A stretch of 47,329 nucleotides of DNA. Source: Acidobacterium sp. GTDB lineage: Bacteria > Acidobacteriota > Vicinamibacteria > Vicinamibacterales > UBA2999. The position numbers and the translations under genes are program-made. The stretch spans positions 1-47,329 of the forward strand of contig NSIL01000021.1 of assembly GCA_002737365.1 (NCBI GenBank), written 5' to 3'. Shown piece after piece: positions 1-10,003 of the stretch. Under the pieces are notes generated by a model. It was not told where the DNA came from, made no database searches, and saw only the letters and a program-made list of their open reading frames with translations. Numbering within the stretch: position 1 is the first letter of the stretch; every line of letters begins with the position of its first letter.

Positions 1-440
1 ACGCCGGCCTTGCCGAGTGTCATCAGGATCTTGCCATCAGGACTGAACTTGAAGGCCTGGTGTCCCTTGCCTGGCGCGCTGCCGGCGTCGGTCATCCACA
101 AGTTGCCCTGGCGGTCGACGGTGCCGCCGTGCGGAAAGATCATGAGCCCTTGGCCGAAGCTGGCCAGCAGCTTGCCGTCGGCGTTGTACTTCAGGATCGG
201 CGCCTCGGGTCGGCCAGCGCATGAGTTCTCGAAGCAGCGGTGGACCACGTAGATGGTGCCGTCTGGCGCCGGCTCAATCGCCGTCACCGCGGCCCACTTC
301 ACGCCCGGCGGCAGTTCGCCCCACGTGCGGGTGGTCGCGTACGGTTGAGGCAGGTCATTGCGGGGCGGCCCGCTCTGGGCGGCAGCAGGAATCGCGGCGG
401 ACGCCGCCACGACGAGCATCACGGTTCGGACTGGCCACAT
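1..440 (-). CDS. Secreted NHL/PAL-type beta-propeller protein (N-terminal part, cut by window edge)
   Basis: The first 146 codons are visible and the gene continues beyond position 1. The ATG at 440-438 opens a signal peptide (MWPVRTVMLVVAASAAIPA) with a probable cut after AAAQS. Propeller-like strand repeats follow: AIEPAPDGTIYVVHRC, ILKYNADGKLLASFG, HGGTVDRQGNLWMTD and FKFSPDGKILMTLG. This pattern is typical of NHL-repeat proteins related to peptidyl-alpha-hydroxyglycine alpha-amidating lyase. It resembles the two NHL proteins at 22.8-24.9 kb, so this is probably a third paralogue. An extracytoplasmic location is inferred from the signal peptide. Substrate and activity are unknown. A -10-like TATAAC ends about 9 nt before the ATG and no Shine-Dalgarno is seen, so the mRNA may have almost no leader. 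Confidence 0.8.
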   Translation of the reverse strand, partial: MWPVRTVMLVVAASAAIPAAAQSGPPRNDLPQPYATTRTWGELPPGVKWAAVTAIEPAPDGTIYVVHRCFENSCAGRPEAPILKYNADGKLLASFGQGLMIFPHGGTVDRQGNLWMTDAGSAPGKGHQAFKFSPDGKILMTLGKAG

Positions 441-480
441 AATAGTTAGGTTATACCCCGGACCCGGCCGCGCCGCACCC

Positions 481-1241
481 ATGCCCCAACTGACCAACCC
501 TCGTGACATTCGCCGCCTGCTCCGCCGCGATCCCATCTGGAGCGTCTACGCGCTGGGTGACCTGGCGCCACGAATGTTCCCGAAGACCAAGTGGTTCGCT
601 TCGGGGCTCGCGCCTGACGTGACGCTGGTGCTCCACGACTTCGATACCAACATCCTGTTCGCCGCCGGCACCGGCAGCATCCGCGAAGCGCTGCAGCATG
701 TCACCTGGCCGGTGTATCTGCAGGTGCAGGAAGATGCGCTTGAGGAAATCGAGCGGCATGCGGTGGTGGAGAATCGGCGCCCGATGTGGCGCATGGGATG
801 GCAGGGTCCGGCTGAAGCCGGACGCTACCTGGCACCGGGACACGCCGTTCGTCTCGGCGCGGCTGATGTGCCGGCGTTACTGAAGTTGTATGGGGACGGT
901 GAGGCGACCGGTGAAGCGCCCGACTTCTTCCATCCGTCGATGGTCACCGACGGGGTGTTCTTTGGGGTGTATGAGCAGGGCGTGCTCGCGGTGGCCGCGG
1001 GCACGCACCTGTTCGCGCCCGAGGAGGACGCCGTGGCCATCGGCAACATCTATACGATGCGCGAACGCCGCGGACGGGGCCTCGGGCGCCTCGTCACCAC
1101 TGCGGTGATCGAGGCGGTGAAGAACATCGGGACGGTGGGCCTGAATGTACGGGCCGACAACCCGGCTGCTCTTCACCTTTATGAATCGCTCGGTTTCGTC
1201 CGTCACTGCTCTTTTTATGAGGGGCAAGCAACCGGACGACG

Positions 1242-1245
<4 letters not shown>
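481..1245 (+). CDS. GNAT-family N-acetyltransferase
   Basis: 254 residues from the ATG at 481 (MPQLTNPRDIRRLLRRD). An upstream in-frame ATG at 358 would overlap the divergent propeller gene and adds only atypical residues, so 481 is preferred. The acetyl-CoA-binding motif A is clear near the C-terminus (IYTMRERRGRGLGRLVTTAV). It is followed by GLNVRADNPAALHLYESLGF, the usual motif B of FR47/RimI-like GNAT enzymes. The N-terminal half is a divergent GNAT-like module. The substrate cannot be read from sequence. The last bases overlap the convergent helicase gene by 4 bp (the shared TTAG carries both stops). Confidence 0.85.
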
Positions 1246-2534
<1,289 letters not shown>

Positions 2535-2770
2535 AGCGAAGCGCTCCTGAGATTGCCTGAGCGTTCCCTAACCGCACACAGCAGGCCGACAATTTCTAGC
2601 GAAACGGCGCCGGATTGGCGCGCTCGGTAGGACGCCCCATCAGGGGGCGCTGTGCATCTGAGCTAACAATTACCGAAGGGTGGTAGTCCCGAGGAGGTCT
2701 GAGGACGAAAGCGCAGTGACCCTGAGAGTATACACCAGATTGGTGCCCTGACCCAACCAGTCACTGCGCT
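2535..2770 (-). promoter_or_regulatory. rhlE promoter and long structured 5' leader
   Basis: Reading the minus strand, TTGGGT and TATACT (complement of 2727-2732) with an 18-nt spacer make a plausible sigma-70-type promoter. It lies between the arms of a perfect 11-bp inverted repeat: 2710-2720 AGCGCAGTGAC and 2760-2770 GTCACTGCGCT. A small hairpin, CACCA-GAT-TGGTG, sits at 2733-2745. Transcription from here gives a leader of about 186 nt before the ATG at 2534. The leader contains further hairpins, for example CGCCCC/GGGGCG near 2633-2648 and GGCGCC/GGCGC near 2606-2620. Long structured leaders are common on cold-induced helicase genes. Promoter and regulation are inference. Confidence 0.4.
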
Positions 2771-2794
2771 GCCACCTTAACCCACCGCATATAG

Positions 2795-2814
2795 GGGCGG
2801 GCTTCAGCCCGCCC
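2795..2814 (-). terminator. GC hairpin just after the TonB-receptor stop
   Basis: The perfect inverted repeat GGGCGGGC-TTCA-GCCCGCCC begins 4 nt after the stop of the receptor gene at 2819. The stem is strong but no T-run follows on the minus strand. It could be a weak or factor-assisted terminator, or a copy of a dispersed GC palindrome. Confidence 0.4.
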
Positions 2815-2818
2815 GTCT

Positions 2819-5734
2819 TCAGAAGCGAAGTCCCACCGAGAAGTTGAACTCGCGCGGCGACTGGTAGCTGTTCGGGCTGGTCGGCTGGCCGAAGTTCGGT
2901 CCCTTCCTGTAGTTCACGCCTTCGACGGGCGTTGTCGTGAAAGGGTTGAACGCCGCGAGCGTCGCATCCCCGGTCCGGCTGATCAGGGAGGTGTTGAAGC
3001 TGTCGACGCCCTGGGTGTTGAAGATGTTGACCACGACGCCACGGAAGAACACCTGCGTCTTGCCCAGGCCAGCAACGCCATGGTTCCACGACAACGACAG
3101 GTCGGTCCGCCAGATGTTGTTGTAGTGAAACTCGCCGCGGTCGCTGACGTAGTAGGTCACGGTTGATGGCGGCGTGATGTAGCCCGGGTTGGTGACATAC
3201 GGGCGGCTGTCAATCGTCATGTTGTAGTCGTAGCCCAGTCCGGAATCGAGCCGCTGCATGAATCCCAGCGTGGCATTGCCGAGCGCGTCCGGCACCGGCA
3301 GGTCATAGCTTCCCCACACCCGCACCTTGTGACGTTGATCGCCATTGGTGTAGCCCGAGGGATAGTTCCAGCGGGCCTCGCGGTACTCCGGATATTCATT
3401 GGTACTGGCGCGGGTCGCGCCGTTGGTCAGGTCTTCGCCCTCGACGCTGCCACGGGCAAACGACACCATCCAGTTGCCACTCAGCCGCAGGTCCTCGGTC
3501 GCGCGGTACTCGAACTGAATGCTGGTCCCGAGGTAATTGCGCTCGACGCTGTCGGTGTTGTCCACCTGCGTCAGGTTGAACGCCGTGCCCGTCCGCGGAT
3601 CGGTCACGACCCCGGTCGAGAGGTCGACGAAATTGCCATAGAAGCCGTCGTACTTGCGGTAGACCAGGTCGACGCGGACCGCGCCCTTGCCGCGGATCTC
3701 ATGGGCGAGGCCGGCCATCACCTCGTTGGTGTTCGCCGACTGGATGTCGGCACGCACGGCCGTGTTCACCCCGGGCACCGTCGGTTGATTGCGGGTGGCG
3801 CGACTGGTCCCGCCATTGGCGTTGAACCAGTCGAAGAGCACCTGCAGCGCCTGCGGCGAGCTGAGATACGGCCCGGCGCCGACGTTCACGCTCGGCCCGG
3901 CGTAAAAATAACTGAAAGAGGCCTGGCGGCCGGCCGCCGATGACGCGTCGGCAATCTGCGTGTTGAACGCGGCGACATAGTGGGCATAGCCAAAGTTGGC
4001 GATCCACTTTCCGTCGCCAGAGACATCGTAAGTCGCCCCCAGGCGCGGGCTGAAACGCGCGTCGTTCCCCACCTGCTTGGCGCCCTGATCGAACGTGCTG
4101 TTCTTGTCGTAGCGCAGGCCGAGATTGAGCGTCAGCCGGTTGTTCATGCGCCAGACGTCGTTGAAGAAGCCCGAGTAGGTCCGCAGGTTGTTGCCCTTGG
4201 TCTCTTCAAACACGGGCAGCCACTCGACGTAAGTGGTAGTGCCGGTCTGGAACACGGGGTAGATGGTCTGGCCGTCGATGACCGCGGTGGTGGCCTGCAC
4301 GCGGAAGTTGCTGGCCGACGAGTTCTGGTTGTTCTTGCGCATCTCGTTGTAGACATCGAAGCCGCCGACGATGTCGTGTGAGCCGAGGTTTTGGGTGGAG
4401 AGGAAGTAGTTCGCCTTGGCGTAGCCGTCGACGTTATTCCTCAGGTCGACCGCGTTGGGGCACACGGCGCAGAAGGTCGGCGCATTGAAGCGGGCTTGGC
4501 TGCGCGACCGATCCCAGATCGGCGTGCCCTTCAGCAGGTCCGTGAACCGCGAGCCGGTGCCGGTGGTGTTCATGGTGCGCTGCGAGTACTGGCCTTCAAC
4601 GAAGAGGTTACTCTTCAGCACGGCCTGGTAATTCCCGGCGATCAGCGCTTCGTCGATGGCGTTGTCGTACAGGCTGGCCGCGTCCATGACGGTGCTGAAG
4701 CTGTTGTTGCCGATTGCCAACGTCTTCCTGAGATACGACACCTTCGCGGTGTTGCGCGCATTGATGGCGTAGGTCACTTTGCCTTCCCCGCGCTTGTCGT
4801 CGTCGGTCCTCGTGTAGTTGAAGCCGGTGAAGGGCGCGGTGTTGTTGGTCGAGTTCTTCTGGAACCGGCCGGCGGCGAAGTACCACAGCTTGTCCTTGAC
4901 CACCGGGCCGCCCAGCGTCAGTTCGTAGGCGGGGACCACCACGTCGAGGTTGGCGTCGCCCGGATACGGGGTCAGCGCCTTCCACGCATCGTTGGTGAAC
5001 GAGGTGCGGAACGAGCCGCTCAGCGTATTGCCACCCGACTTGGTGATCATGTTGACGACGCCGCCCTGGAACCGTCCGTATTCGGCCGAGATGTTGCCAC
5101 TCGAGACCTTGGTTTCCTGGATGGCATCCTCGACAAACAGCGTGCGCGCCTGCCCGCGCAGGTTTTCGTTCACAGCCACGCCGTTGATCAGGTTGAGGTT
5201 GTCGTACGACAGCGCGCCCGAGATCATGATGTTGCCGCCGGGGCCGTTGTCGGTGGCGCCGGGGGACAGGAGCGTAGCGGCATCCAGGGTCCGGCCGATC
5301 GGAATCAGTTCCACGGTGGACGCCTTAATCGTGGTCGCGACGGTCGAGGTGGTCGCGGTCTCGCTGGCGCCGGCGGTCACGCTGACCACCTCAGTCAATC
5401 CACCAACGGCCAGCTTCACATTGACCGGCAACCGGTCGGCCATCTTGAGGCTGACGGTCTTCTGGGTGGTCGCGAAACCCTGGAGTTCGAAGATCAGCGC
5501 GTACTCGCCGGCCGGCAGAAATGGCACGATGTAATCGCCGTTGGCCGACGTGACGGCTGAGCGCACGCCCTGCAACCCGGTCGATGAGGCAGTGATCGTG
5601 ACGCCCGGTATGGCCAGGCCGTCCGGGTCAGTGACCTGGCCGACAATCGTACCGGTCGGGTTGCCCTGGGCGAAGACCGTGCCCGCCAGTAGTGAAAACA
5701 CCACCGTCAAGATCCCGCATTGCCAACCGCGCAT
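2819..5734 (-). CDS. TonB-dependent receptor with N-terminal carboxypeptidase-regulatory domain (Oar-like)
   Basis: 971 residues from the ATG at 5734, chosen because AAGGGGG stands 4 nt upstream and a clean signal peptide follows (MRGWQCGILTVVFSLLAG, cut near VFAQG). An in-frame ATG 33 nt further upstream has no such support. Residues about 25-110 form a carboxypeptidase-regulatory beta-sandwich (GTIVGQVTDPDGLAIPGVTI). A plug follows (DAATLLSPGATDNGPGGNIM, and AEYGRFQGGVVNMITKSGGN), then a long outer-membrane beta-barrel ending in the C-terminal Phe (NFSVGLRF). Such receptors import large or scarce substrates across the outer membrane with TonB energy. The ligand is unknown. It stands alone, with the alkylsulfatase-like gene just upstream on the same strand and a 108-nt gap. 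Confidence 0.93.
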   Translation of the reverse strand: MRGWQCGILTVVFSLLAGTVFAQGNPTGTIVGQVTDPDGLAIPGVTITASSTGLQGVRSAVTSANGDYIVPFLPAGEYALIFELQGFATTQKTVSLKMADRLPVNVKLAVGGLTEVVSVTAGASETATTSTVATTIKASTVELIPIGRTLDAATLLSPGATDNGPGGNIMISGALSYDNLNLINGVAVNENLRGQARTLFVEDAIQETKVSSGNISAEYGRFQGGVVNMITKSGGNTLSGSFRTSFTNDAWKALTPYPGDANLDVVVPAYELTLGGPVVKDKLWYFAAGRFQKNSTNNTAPFTGFNYTRTDDDKRGEGKVTYAINARNTAKVSYLRKTLAIGNNSFSTVMDAASLYDNAIDEALIAGNYQAVLKSNLFVEGQYSQRTMNTTGTGSRFTDLLKGTPIWDRSRSQARFNAPTFCAVCPNAVDLRNNVDGYAKANYFLSTQNLGSHDIVGGFDVYNEMRKNNQNSSASNFRVQATTAVIDGQTIYPVFQTGTTTYVEWLPVFEETKGNNLRTYSGFFNDVWRMNNRLTLNLGLRYDKNSTFDQGAKQVGNDARFSPRLGATYDVSGDGKWIANFGYAHYVAAFNTQIADASSAAGRQASFSYFYAGPSVNVGAGPYLSSPQALQVLFDWFNANGGTSRATRNQPTVPGVNTAVRADIQSANTNEVMAGLAHEIRGKGAVRVDLVYRKYDGFYGNFVDLSTGVVTDPRTGTAFNLTQVDNTDSVERNYLGTSIQFEYRATEDLRLSGNWMVSFARGSVEGEDLTNGATRASTNEYPEYREARWNYPSGYTNGDQRHKVRVWGSYDLPVPDALGNATLGFMQRLDSGLGYDYNMTIDSRPYVTNPGYITPPSTVTYYVSDRGEFHYNNIWRTDLSLSWNHGVAGLGKTQVFFRGVVVNIFNTQGVDSFNTSLISRTGDATLAAFNPFTTTPVEGVNYRKGPNFGQPTSPNSYQSPREFNFSVGLRF

Positions 5735-5842
5735 AACGCCCCCTTGAAAAGCCTGACCGGTAGCCACAGACCTGTTCCATGGTGCGCGAGCCGAAGATTC
5801 ATCATACGTTGAGTCCCGTCGAGGTAATCGTGACCGGCCGCC

Positions 5843-7813
5843 CTATTGCGGGCGACGTGGTTCAACGATCGAAAACCCGGCATCAAAGCGGTCGAGCACA
5901 TCGAACAGCAGCGTCGCCGCCGACAGGTCGCCCGCCACCGTGGCCGACCCCTGCTTCACGGCTTCAGCAAGGGACTGGCGCCCGAGGGCGATCGCGTTGA
6001 ACGTGTCGCGTGGCAGGGTCACCGAGGCGCCGGCATTCGCCGCTCGGGCACCCGCCACGTAGGTCAGCGCGCCGTTGCGCAGCGTCACGGCGACCTGTTC
6101 TGGCGGGCCGGTCAGCGACCAGTTCACGACCACCTCACGCGACCACGCACGCGGTCCGTTCACGTGCGTGCCGAGCACGTCGAAGACGTCGGTGGCGCGC
6201 ATCGCCCGCACCATCTCGGGATCCAATGACGCGGTCCGCGGTGCGATCGGACCTTGCCGCAGCTCCTGCGCCCCGACCAGATACGCGTTCCGCCAGGTCG
6301 CGGCTTCCGAGGCGTAGCCCAACTGCTCGAAGGCGTCGGCCGCCAGGTGACGGGCCTCGGTGTTCGACGGCTCAGCGTAGACGACGTGGCGCATCACCTC
6401 AGCGACCCAGCGATACTCCCCTTTCGCATAGTCAGCCCGCGCCTTCGCGATCACAGCCGCCGCACCGCCGAAATACTCGACGTATTTCTTCGACGCTTCT
6501 CGCTCAGGCAAGGGATTCAAGTTCGCCGGGTTGGCGTCGTACCAGCCCAGATATTTCTGGTAGACCGCCTTCGCATTGTGCGACAGCGTGCCGTAATAGC
6601 CGCGGGCGGCCCAGTCGTTCGCCAGGCCCGGCGGCAGCACGAGTTCTTCCGACATCTCCGCAGGCGTGTAGCCGTGGTTCATCAGCCGCACGCTCTGGTC
6701 GTGGATGTACTTGTAGAGATCACGCTGGTTGGCAAGAGCGCGCGCGACGCGCGCGTTCCCCCACGTCGGCCAGTGATGCTGCGCGATCAGCACGTCGGTG
6801 TCGGGACCGAATCGCTCGAGCGCCGCGCCCAGGTACTTCGACCAGGCGCTGGCATCGCGAACCTCGGTCCCGCGGAACGGCAGCAGGTTGTGCATGGTCT
6901 TGGTCGCGTTCTCCGCCAGATTCAGCACGCGCTGCTTCGGCAGAAACAGGTGCATCTCGGCCGGCGCTTCGGTCGCCGGCGTGAGCTGAAACACGATCGG
7001 CACGCCGTCGATGGTGTGCGTCTCAATGGTCTGCGTAACCGTCATCGTCGGCGCCAGCACCGACCGTCCCGGCGCGCCGACGCCGTCGATCTTTCCCAAT
7101 CCGGCATCAACCGAGCCGCGCTCGCCGCGCGGCAATGACGTGCCGAACTGATAGGTCGCCCGCCGGCCCATGGCATTGCCGGCGACGACGCTCTCGGCAA
7201 TCACGGCGTTCATGAAACCCGCGGGCGCAATAATCGCCGTGCGCCCCGCGGTGACCTCGGCTTCGTCTGTAACCCCGCGGACGCCGCCGTAGTGATCGCT
7301 GTGGCTGTGCGTGTAGATCACTGCGACGACGGGCCGCTTCGGGCGATGCGCGAAGTACAGGTCGAGGGACGCCCGCGCCGCGCCAACAGAGCCGAGCGGG
7401 TCGACGATGATGAGGCCCTTCGCGGCTTCGATGAACGTGACGTTCGCGAGCGCCAACCCGCGCACCTGGTAGACACCGGGCACGACCTCGAACAGGCCGT
7501 TGATGGCGTTTAGCCGCGCCAGCCGCCACAGGCTCGGGTGCACGGTATCGGGGACCATCTCTTCAGCCAGAAAGCCATAGCGGCGCGTGTCCTGTCCCGC
7601 CGGCAAGGTCGCGATGAACCCGCGGCGCGCGTCGGCGAAGTCCTGTTGGTCGGTGAATGGCAGATCGCGGAGGGCCGCCTCGTAGACGGCTCGCACCGTC
7701 GGCGCCGCGGCGTTCGGCACCGGGCCTTGTGCCACAGATTGCGCGGAGAGGTCGCCCCCCGCCAGAACCACGACCGCCAGTACCGCCCGAACTTTGATGC
7801 TCAACTCGCGCAT
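5843..7813 (-). CDS. Secreted alkylsulfatase-like metallo-beta-lactamase-fold hydrolase (SdsA1/BDS1 family)
   Basis: 656 residues, the usual length of SdsA1-type linear alkylsulfatases. The signal peptide MRELSIKVRAVLAVVVLAGG is followed by an N-terminal extension. The zinc motif THSHSDHYGG places H169, H171, D173 and H174. The central helical dimerisation part contains EMHLFLPKQRVLNLAENATK and AQHHWPTWGN, both characteristic of the family. A C-terminal SCP2-like lipid-binding module ends the protein (VTLRNGALTYVAGARAA onward). The family hydrolyses sulfate esters of long-chain alcohols in the periplasm or outside the cell. The actual substrate here is inferred from family only. The start at 7813 is supported by a GGTGGGGG stretch just upstream. 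Confidence 0.88.
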   Translation of the reverse strand: MRELSIKVRAVLAVVVLAGGDLSAQSVAQGPVPNAAAPTVRAVYEAALRDLPFTDQQDFADARRGFIATLPAGQDTRRYGFLAEEMVPDTVHPSLWRLARLNAINGLFEVVPGVYQVRGLALANVTFIEAAKGLIIVDPLGSVGAARASLDLYFAHRPKRPVVAVIYTHSHSDHYGGVRGVTDEAEVTAGRTAIIAPAGFMNAVIAESVVAGNAMGRRATYQFGTSLPRGERGSVDAGLGKIDGVGAPGRSVLAPTMTVTQTIETHTIDGVPIVFQLTPATEAPAEMHLFLPKQRVLNLAENATKTMHNLLPFRGTEVRDASAWSKYLGAALERFGPDTDVLIAQHHWPTWGNARVARALANQRDLYKYIHDQSVRLMNHGYTPAEMSEELVLPPGLANDWAARGYYGTLSHNAKAVYQKYLGWYDANPANLNPLPEREASKKYVEYFGGAAAVIAKARADYAKGEYRWVAEVMRHVVYAEPSNTEARHLAADAFEQLGYASEAATWRNAYLVGAQELRQGPIAPRTASLDPEMVRAMRATDVFDVLGTHVNGPRAWSREVVVNWSLTGPPEQVAVTLRNGALTYVAGARAANAGASVTLPRDTFNAIALGRQSLAEAVKQGSATVAGDLSAATLLFDVLDRFDAGFSIVEPRRPQ

Positions 7814-8016
7814 GCCCCCACCTCTGGCGCGCAGGATAGCACTCGGGGATTGGGCGTGGAGCGCAGGGCATCACGGCCTGGCCAGAACAGCCGCAGATTG
7901 GACGCCGATCCGCTTATATCTTGAGATGACGATGCTTGGGGGAAGCGCGGGCGCCACAGCGCGGCTTGACTGTCCGTACGCTCCCGCCCCTACCGGCCCT
8001 AACGGGTCATATCCAA

Positions 8017-8151
8017 ATGCCGCTGGACCTGTCCTCACTCCGCGACGCGCTGACGGCCCTCAACGCCAGTTGGAGCAGATCGTGCCAGTGTCGGCGGCGG
8101 TCGATGAAATGACTTTCATGCAGGTCGTGCGGGCGGCGGCCGAAGCCGGCT
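8017..8151 (+). pseudogene. Remnant of an HI0074-type nucleotidyltransferase substrate-binding (HEPN-like) gene
   Basis: The ATG at 8017 reads MPLDLSSLRDALTALNAS. After a one-base frame change near 8068 the reading continues as QLEQIVPVSAAVDEMTFMQVVRAAAEAG. The combined text resembles the N-terminus of HI0074-like proteins, which typically read LDLSSL..AL..L then LM..VRAGVIQ.FE. The similarity stops at VRAA, so the catalytically relevant rest is missing. No partner nucleotidyltransferase is recognisable upstream. The piece lies in the 302-nt gap between two minus-strand genes and runs antisense into the 3' end of the hydrolase gene at 8116. It looks like a decayed toxin-antitoxin-type (HEPN/MNT) half. 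The call rests on memory of the family pattern, so confidence is moderate. Confidence 0.4.
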
Positions 8152-9396
8152 CAAGCCGCGCGGGTAGCCGCCGAGCCGTTCGGGAGCCGGCGCCCCCCTC
8201 TTCCCACGGCTCTCTCGATAGTCAATCCATTGTTCGAGCGCATCCAACTGTGCGCCGATCAGGTTGCTGTACTCGGGGCCACCGTGTCCCATCCCCGGAA
8301 TGAAATACACGGCGAGTACCCTGTCGGCGTTCCGCTTCCCGAGCCGCCGCTCGACGAGCGCCCGGTAGCCGTCAGACTCTCCTGGAGACACGATGGCGTC
8401 GGCCGTGCCGTGCATCACGATTACCGGTCGCTTCAAGTTGCCGGTCAGGTCCAGCCGGCGTAGTTCCTTCTGGACGGCTTTCGGACTCCGCGTCGGATCC
8501 CACAGCCGCAGTTCCTCGTCAGTCAGCGCGCCGCCGTTGGGGTTGAAGGTAGGGTCGAAGCGAGGCATCGAGTCGCGGAGATACCCCACCCACGCGTCAT
8601 GGTTGCTCTTCCACTGCGCTTCGGAACCCGGCCAACGGCCGACGTTAAAGGTGGCGCCATTCGGTATTGAGGCGGGCACGTCATAAATGCCCTCGAGGGC
8701 CGCGAGTTGCCCGGCCGTCAGCGACGGCACCAGCGGTGCCCGCGCCGGATCCCACGACGGATCCGCGGCTCGCTTCGCGATGATGTCGTCGATGCGCGGC
8801 GCGATGACGTCGTAGTGACGCAACACGGTGGCGACCCCTCCCCACTGGCTCACCTGGGAATTGAACCCGTAGCCGGCGATACCGCCGTCATACAGCTCGG
8901 GATAGCTCTCGACCATCCACTTCGTGTGGTGCCCGCCGTTCGAGCCGCCCATCATCAGCGTCCGCGAAGCCTTCTTTTTGTAGTGCGCGATCAGCACCTG
9001 CTGCGCATACAGTGTCAGCTCGCGAATCCGCTGGCGCGATTCGTAATAACTGTCTTGCGGCTCCTTGGCAATCGTGAGGCGACTCCAGCCTTCATCGCTG
9101 GCCGCGAACGCATAGCCTTTTTCGAGCGTGGTGGTCTTCCACGCGCCCGGGGTGAGCTCGCTACCGGAAAACCCGCGCGAGAACACGACCAGCTTGCCAT
9201 TCCACTGATCAGGCAACGCCAGCTGGAACTTCGCATCGTCCGGAATGACGCCGTGAATGTAGCGGTGGGGCACCGGCGAGTCGACGCGCTCATCGGCGTC
9301 GACCGTGGCCTTGATCGCCGCGCTGGCGCCGGCAGCCGCGAGCAACATCACAATGGACAGAACAACAAGACGCCTGGGGAGAGCTGCCGGGCACAT
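8116..9396 (-). CDS. Secreted alpha/beta hydrolase, tannase/feruloyl-esterase-like
   Basis: 426 residues from the ATG at 9396, which opens a signal peptide (MCPAALPRRLVVLSIVMLLA, cut near ASAA). The start lies only 8 nt after the stop of the DUF4440 gene, so the two are probably co-transcribed. The catalytic triad can be read: nucleophile S152 in MMGGSNGGHH, acid in HGTADAIVSPGESDGY, and His in FIPGMGHGGPE. The SPG.SDGY and GMGH arrangement resembles tannase/feruloyl esterases, but the usual Cys pairs and the large lid are not evident. A different carboxylesterase family is therefore possible. The last roughly 20 residues (RLGGYPRGLSRLRPPPARPA) are low-complexity and lie opposite the HEPN remnant. 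The natural C-terminus may have been replaced when that segment was disrupted. Confidence 0.7.
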   Translation of the reverse strand: MCPAALPRRLVVLSIVMLLAAAGASAAIKATVDADERVDSPVPHRYIHGVIPDDAKFQLALPDQWNGKLVVFSRGFSGSELTPGAWKTTTLEKGYAFAASDEGWSRLTIAKEPQDSYYESRQRIRELTLYAQQVLIAHYKKKASRTLMMGGSNGGHHTKWMVESYPELYDGGIAGYGFNSQVSQWGGVATVLRHYDVIAPRIDDIIAKRAADPSWDPARAPLVPSLTAGQLAALEGIYDVPASIPNGATFNVGRWPGSEAQWKSNHDAWVGYLRDSMPRFDPTFNPNGGALTDEELRLWDPTRSPKAVQKELRRLDLTGNLKRPVIVMHGTADAIVSPGESDGYRALVERRLGKRNADRVLAVYFIPGMGHGGPEYSNLIGAQLDALEQWIDYRESRGKRGAPAPERLGGYPRGLSRLRPPPARPA

Positions 9397-9404
9397 AGGT
9401 CTGC

Positions 9405-9935
9405 TCAGCTGGGCCGCTTGGCACAGTACGCCGAGCCGCGGCAATGGGTGGGGACAAACAACTCGGCCTGGATCAACCACGTGCCATCCACCTTGCGCCA
9501 CTGCGCCAGGTAGGTGCCGCCAATCTCGACGACGCCATCCGGCTCCGTCCAGCGGCCGGTCCACTCCCCTCGCTCGGACGCCACGGTCCACGGGGCATTG
9601 ATCTCGACGGCCGTCGGCGTGCGGACGTAGACGGTATCGGGCCGGCGCTTGAACCCCTCCGCCATCCGCTGCCCGTTGACTTCCCGACCGGCGACCTGCG
9701 CGCTCGTTGAGGTGACAATGTGCACGTCGGGCATCCAGTGCGCAGCAATCCCTGCAACATCATGCTTGGCAATGGCCGCATTCGACCGCGCCCGCGCGGC
9801 GCGAATGCTGGTCTCGTCTGTCGACATCTGGCTGCTCATCGCACCGGCACTAATTCCCCTTGGCACCTGCGGGTTCGGTGGTACGGCCGGCAGGAACAGC
9901 AGAGTCAACGTCGCAAGCCCGAGCGATCGTGTCAT
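9405..9935 (-). CDS. DUF4440 / SnoaL-like (NTF2 fold) secreted protein
   Basis: 176 residues. The N-terminus is hydrophobic (MTRSLGLATLTLLFLPAVPP), suggesting export. The body is an NTF2-like cone domain of the DUF4440 type: helical start with IRAARARSNAAIAKHDVAGI, then AAHWMPDVHIVTSTSAQVAG, and the closing strands GEWTGRWTEPDGVVEIGG and YLAQWRKVDGTWLIQAELFV. Members act as small-molecule binding or ketosteroid-isomerase-like proteins, but most have no known role. It is the first gene of a pair with the hydrolase 8 nt downstream. Its ATG is the mirror image of the ATG of the divergent MBL gene at 9996. Confidence 0.82.
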   Translation of the reverse strand: MTRSLGLATLTLLFLPAVPPNPQVPRGISAGAMSSQMSTDETSIRAARARSNAAIAKHDVAGIAAHWMPDVHIVTSTSAQVAGREVNGQRMAEGFKRRPDTVYVRTPTAVEINAPWTVASERGEWTGRWTEPDGVVEIGGTYLAQWRKVDGTWLIQAELFVPTHCRGSAYCAKRPS

Positions 9936-10003
9936 GGTGCCGCCGATTCTAGCAGTTCAGGGATTAGGGAACCCTGAGCTAGAATCCCCGTCACCATGAC
10001 ACG
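9928..10003. promoter_or_regulatory. 76-bp mirror-symmetric divergent promoter
   Basis: Two perfect arm pairs share one centre (9965.5). CGTGTCATGGTG (9928-9939) pairs with CACCATGACACG (9992-10003), and GATTCTAGC (9945-9953) pairs with GCTAGAATC (9978-9986). Each arm carries a TAGAAT -10-like hexamer 10 nt before an ATG, one on each strand (ATG at 9935 minus and 9996 plus). Both genes therefore begin ATG ACA CG. A further TCAGGG/CCCTGA pair lies inside, slightly off centre. The symmetry is seen directly. Symmetric divergent transcription with short leaders is inference. Confidence 0.65.
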
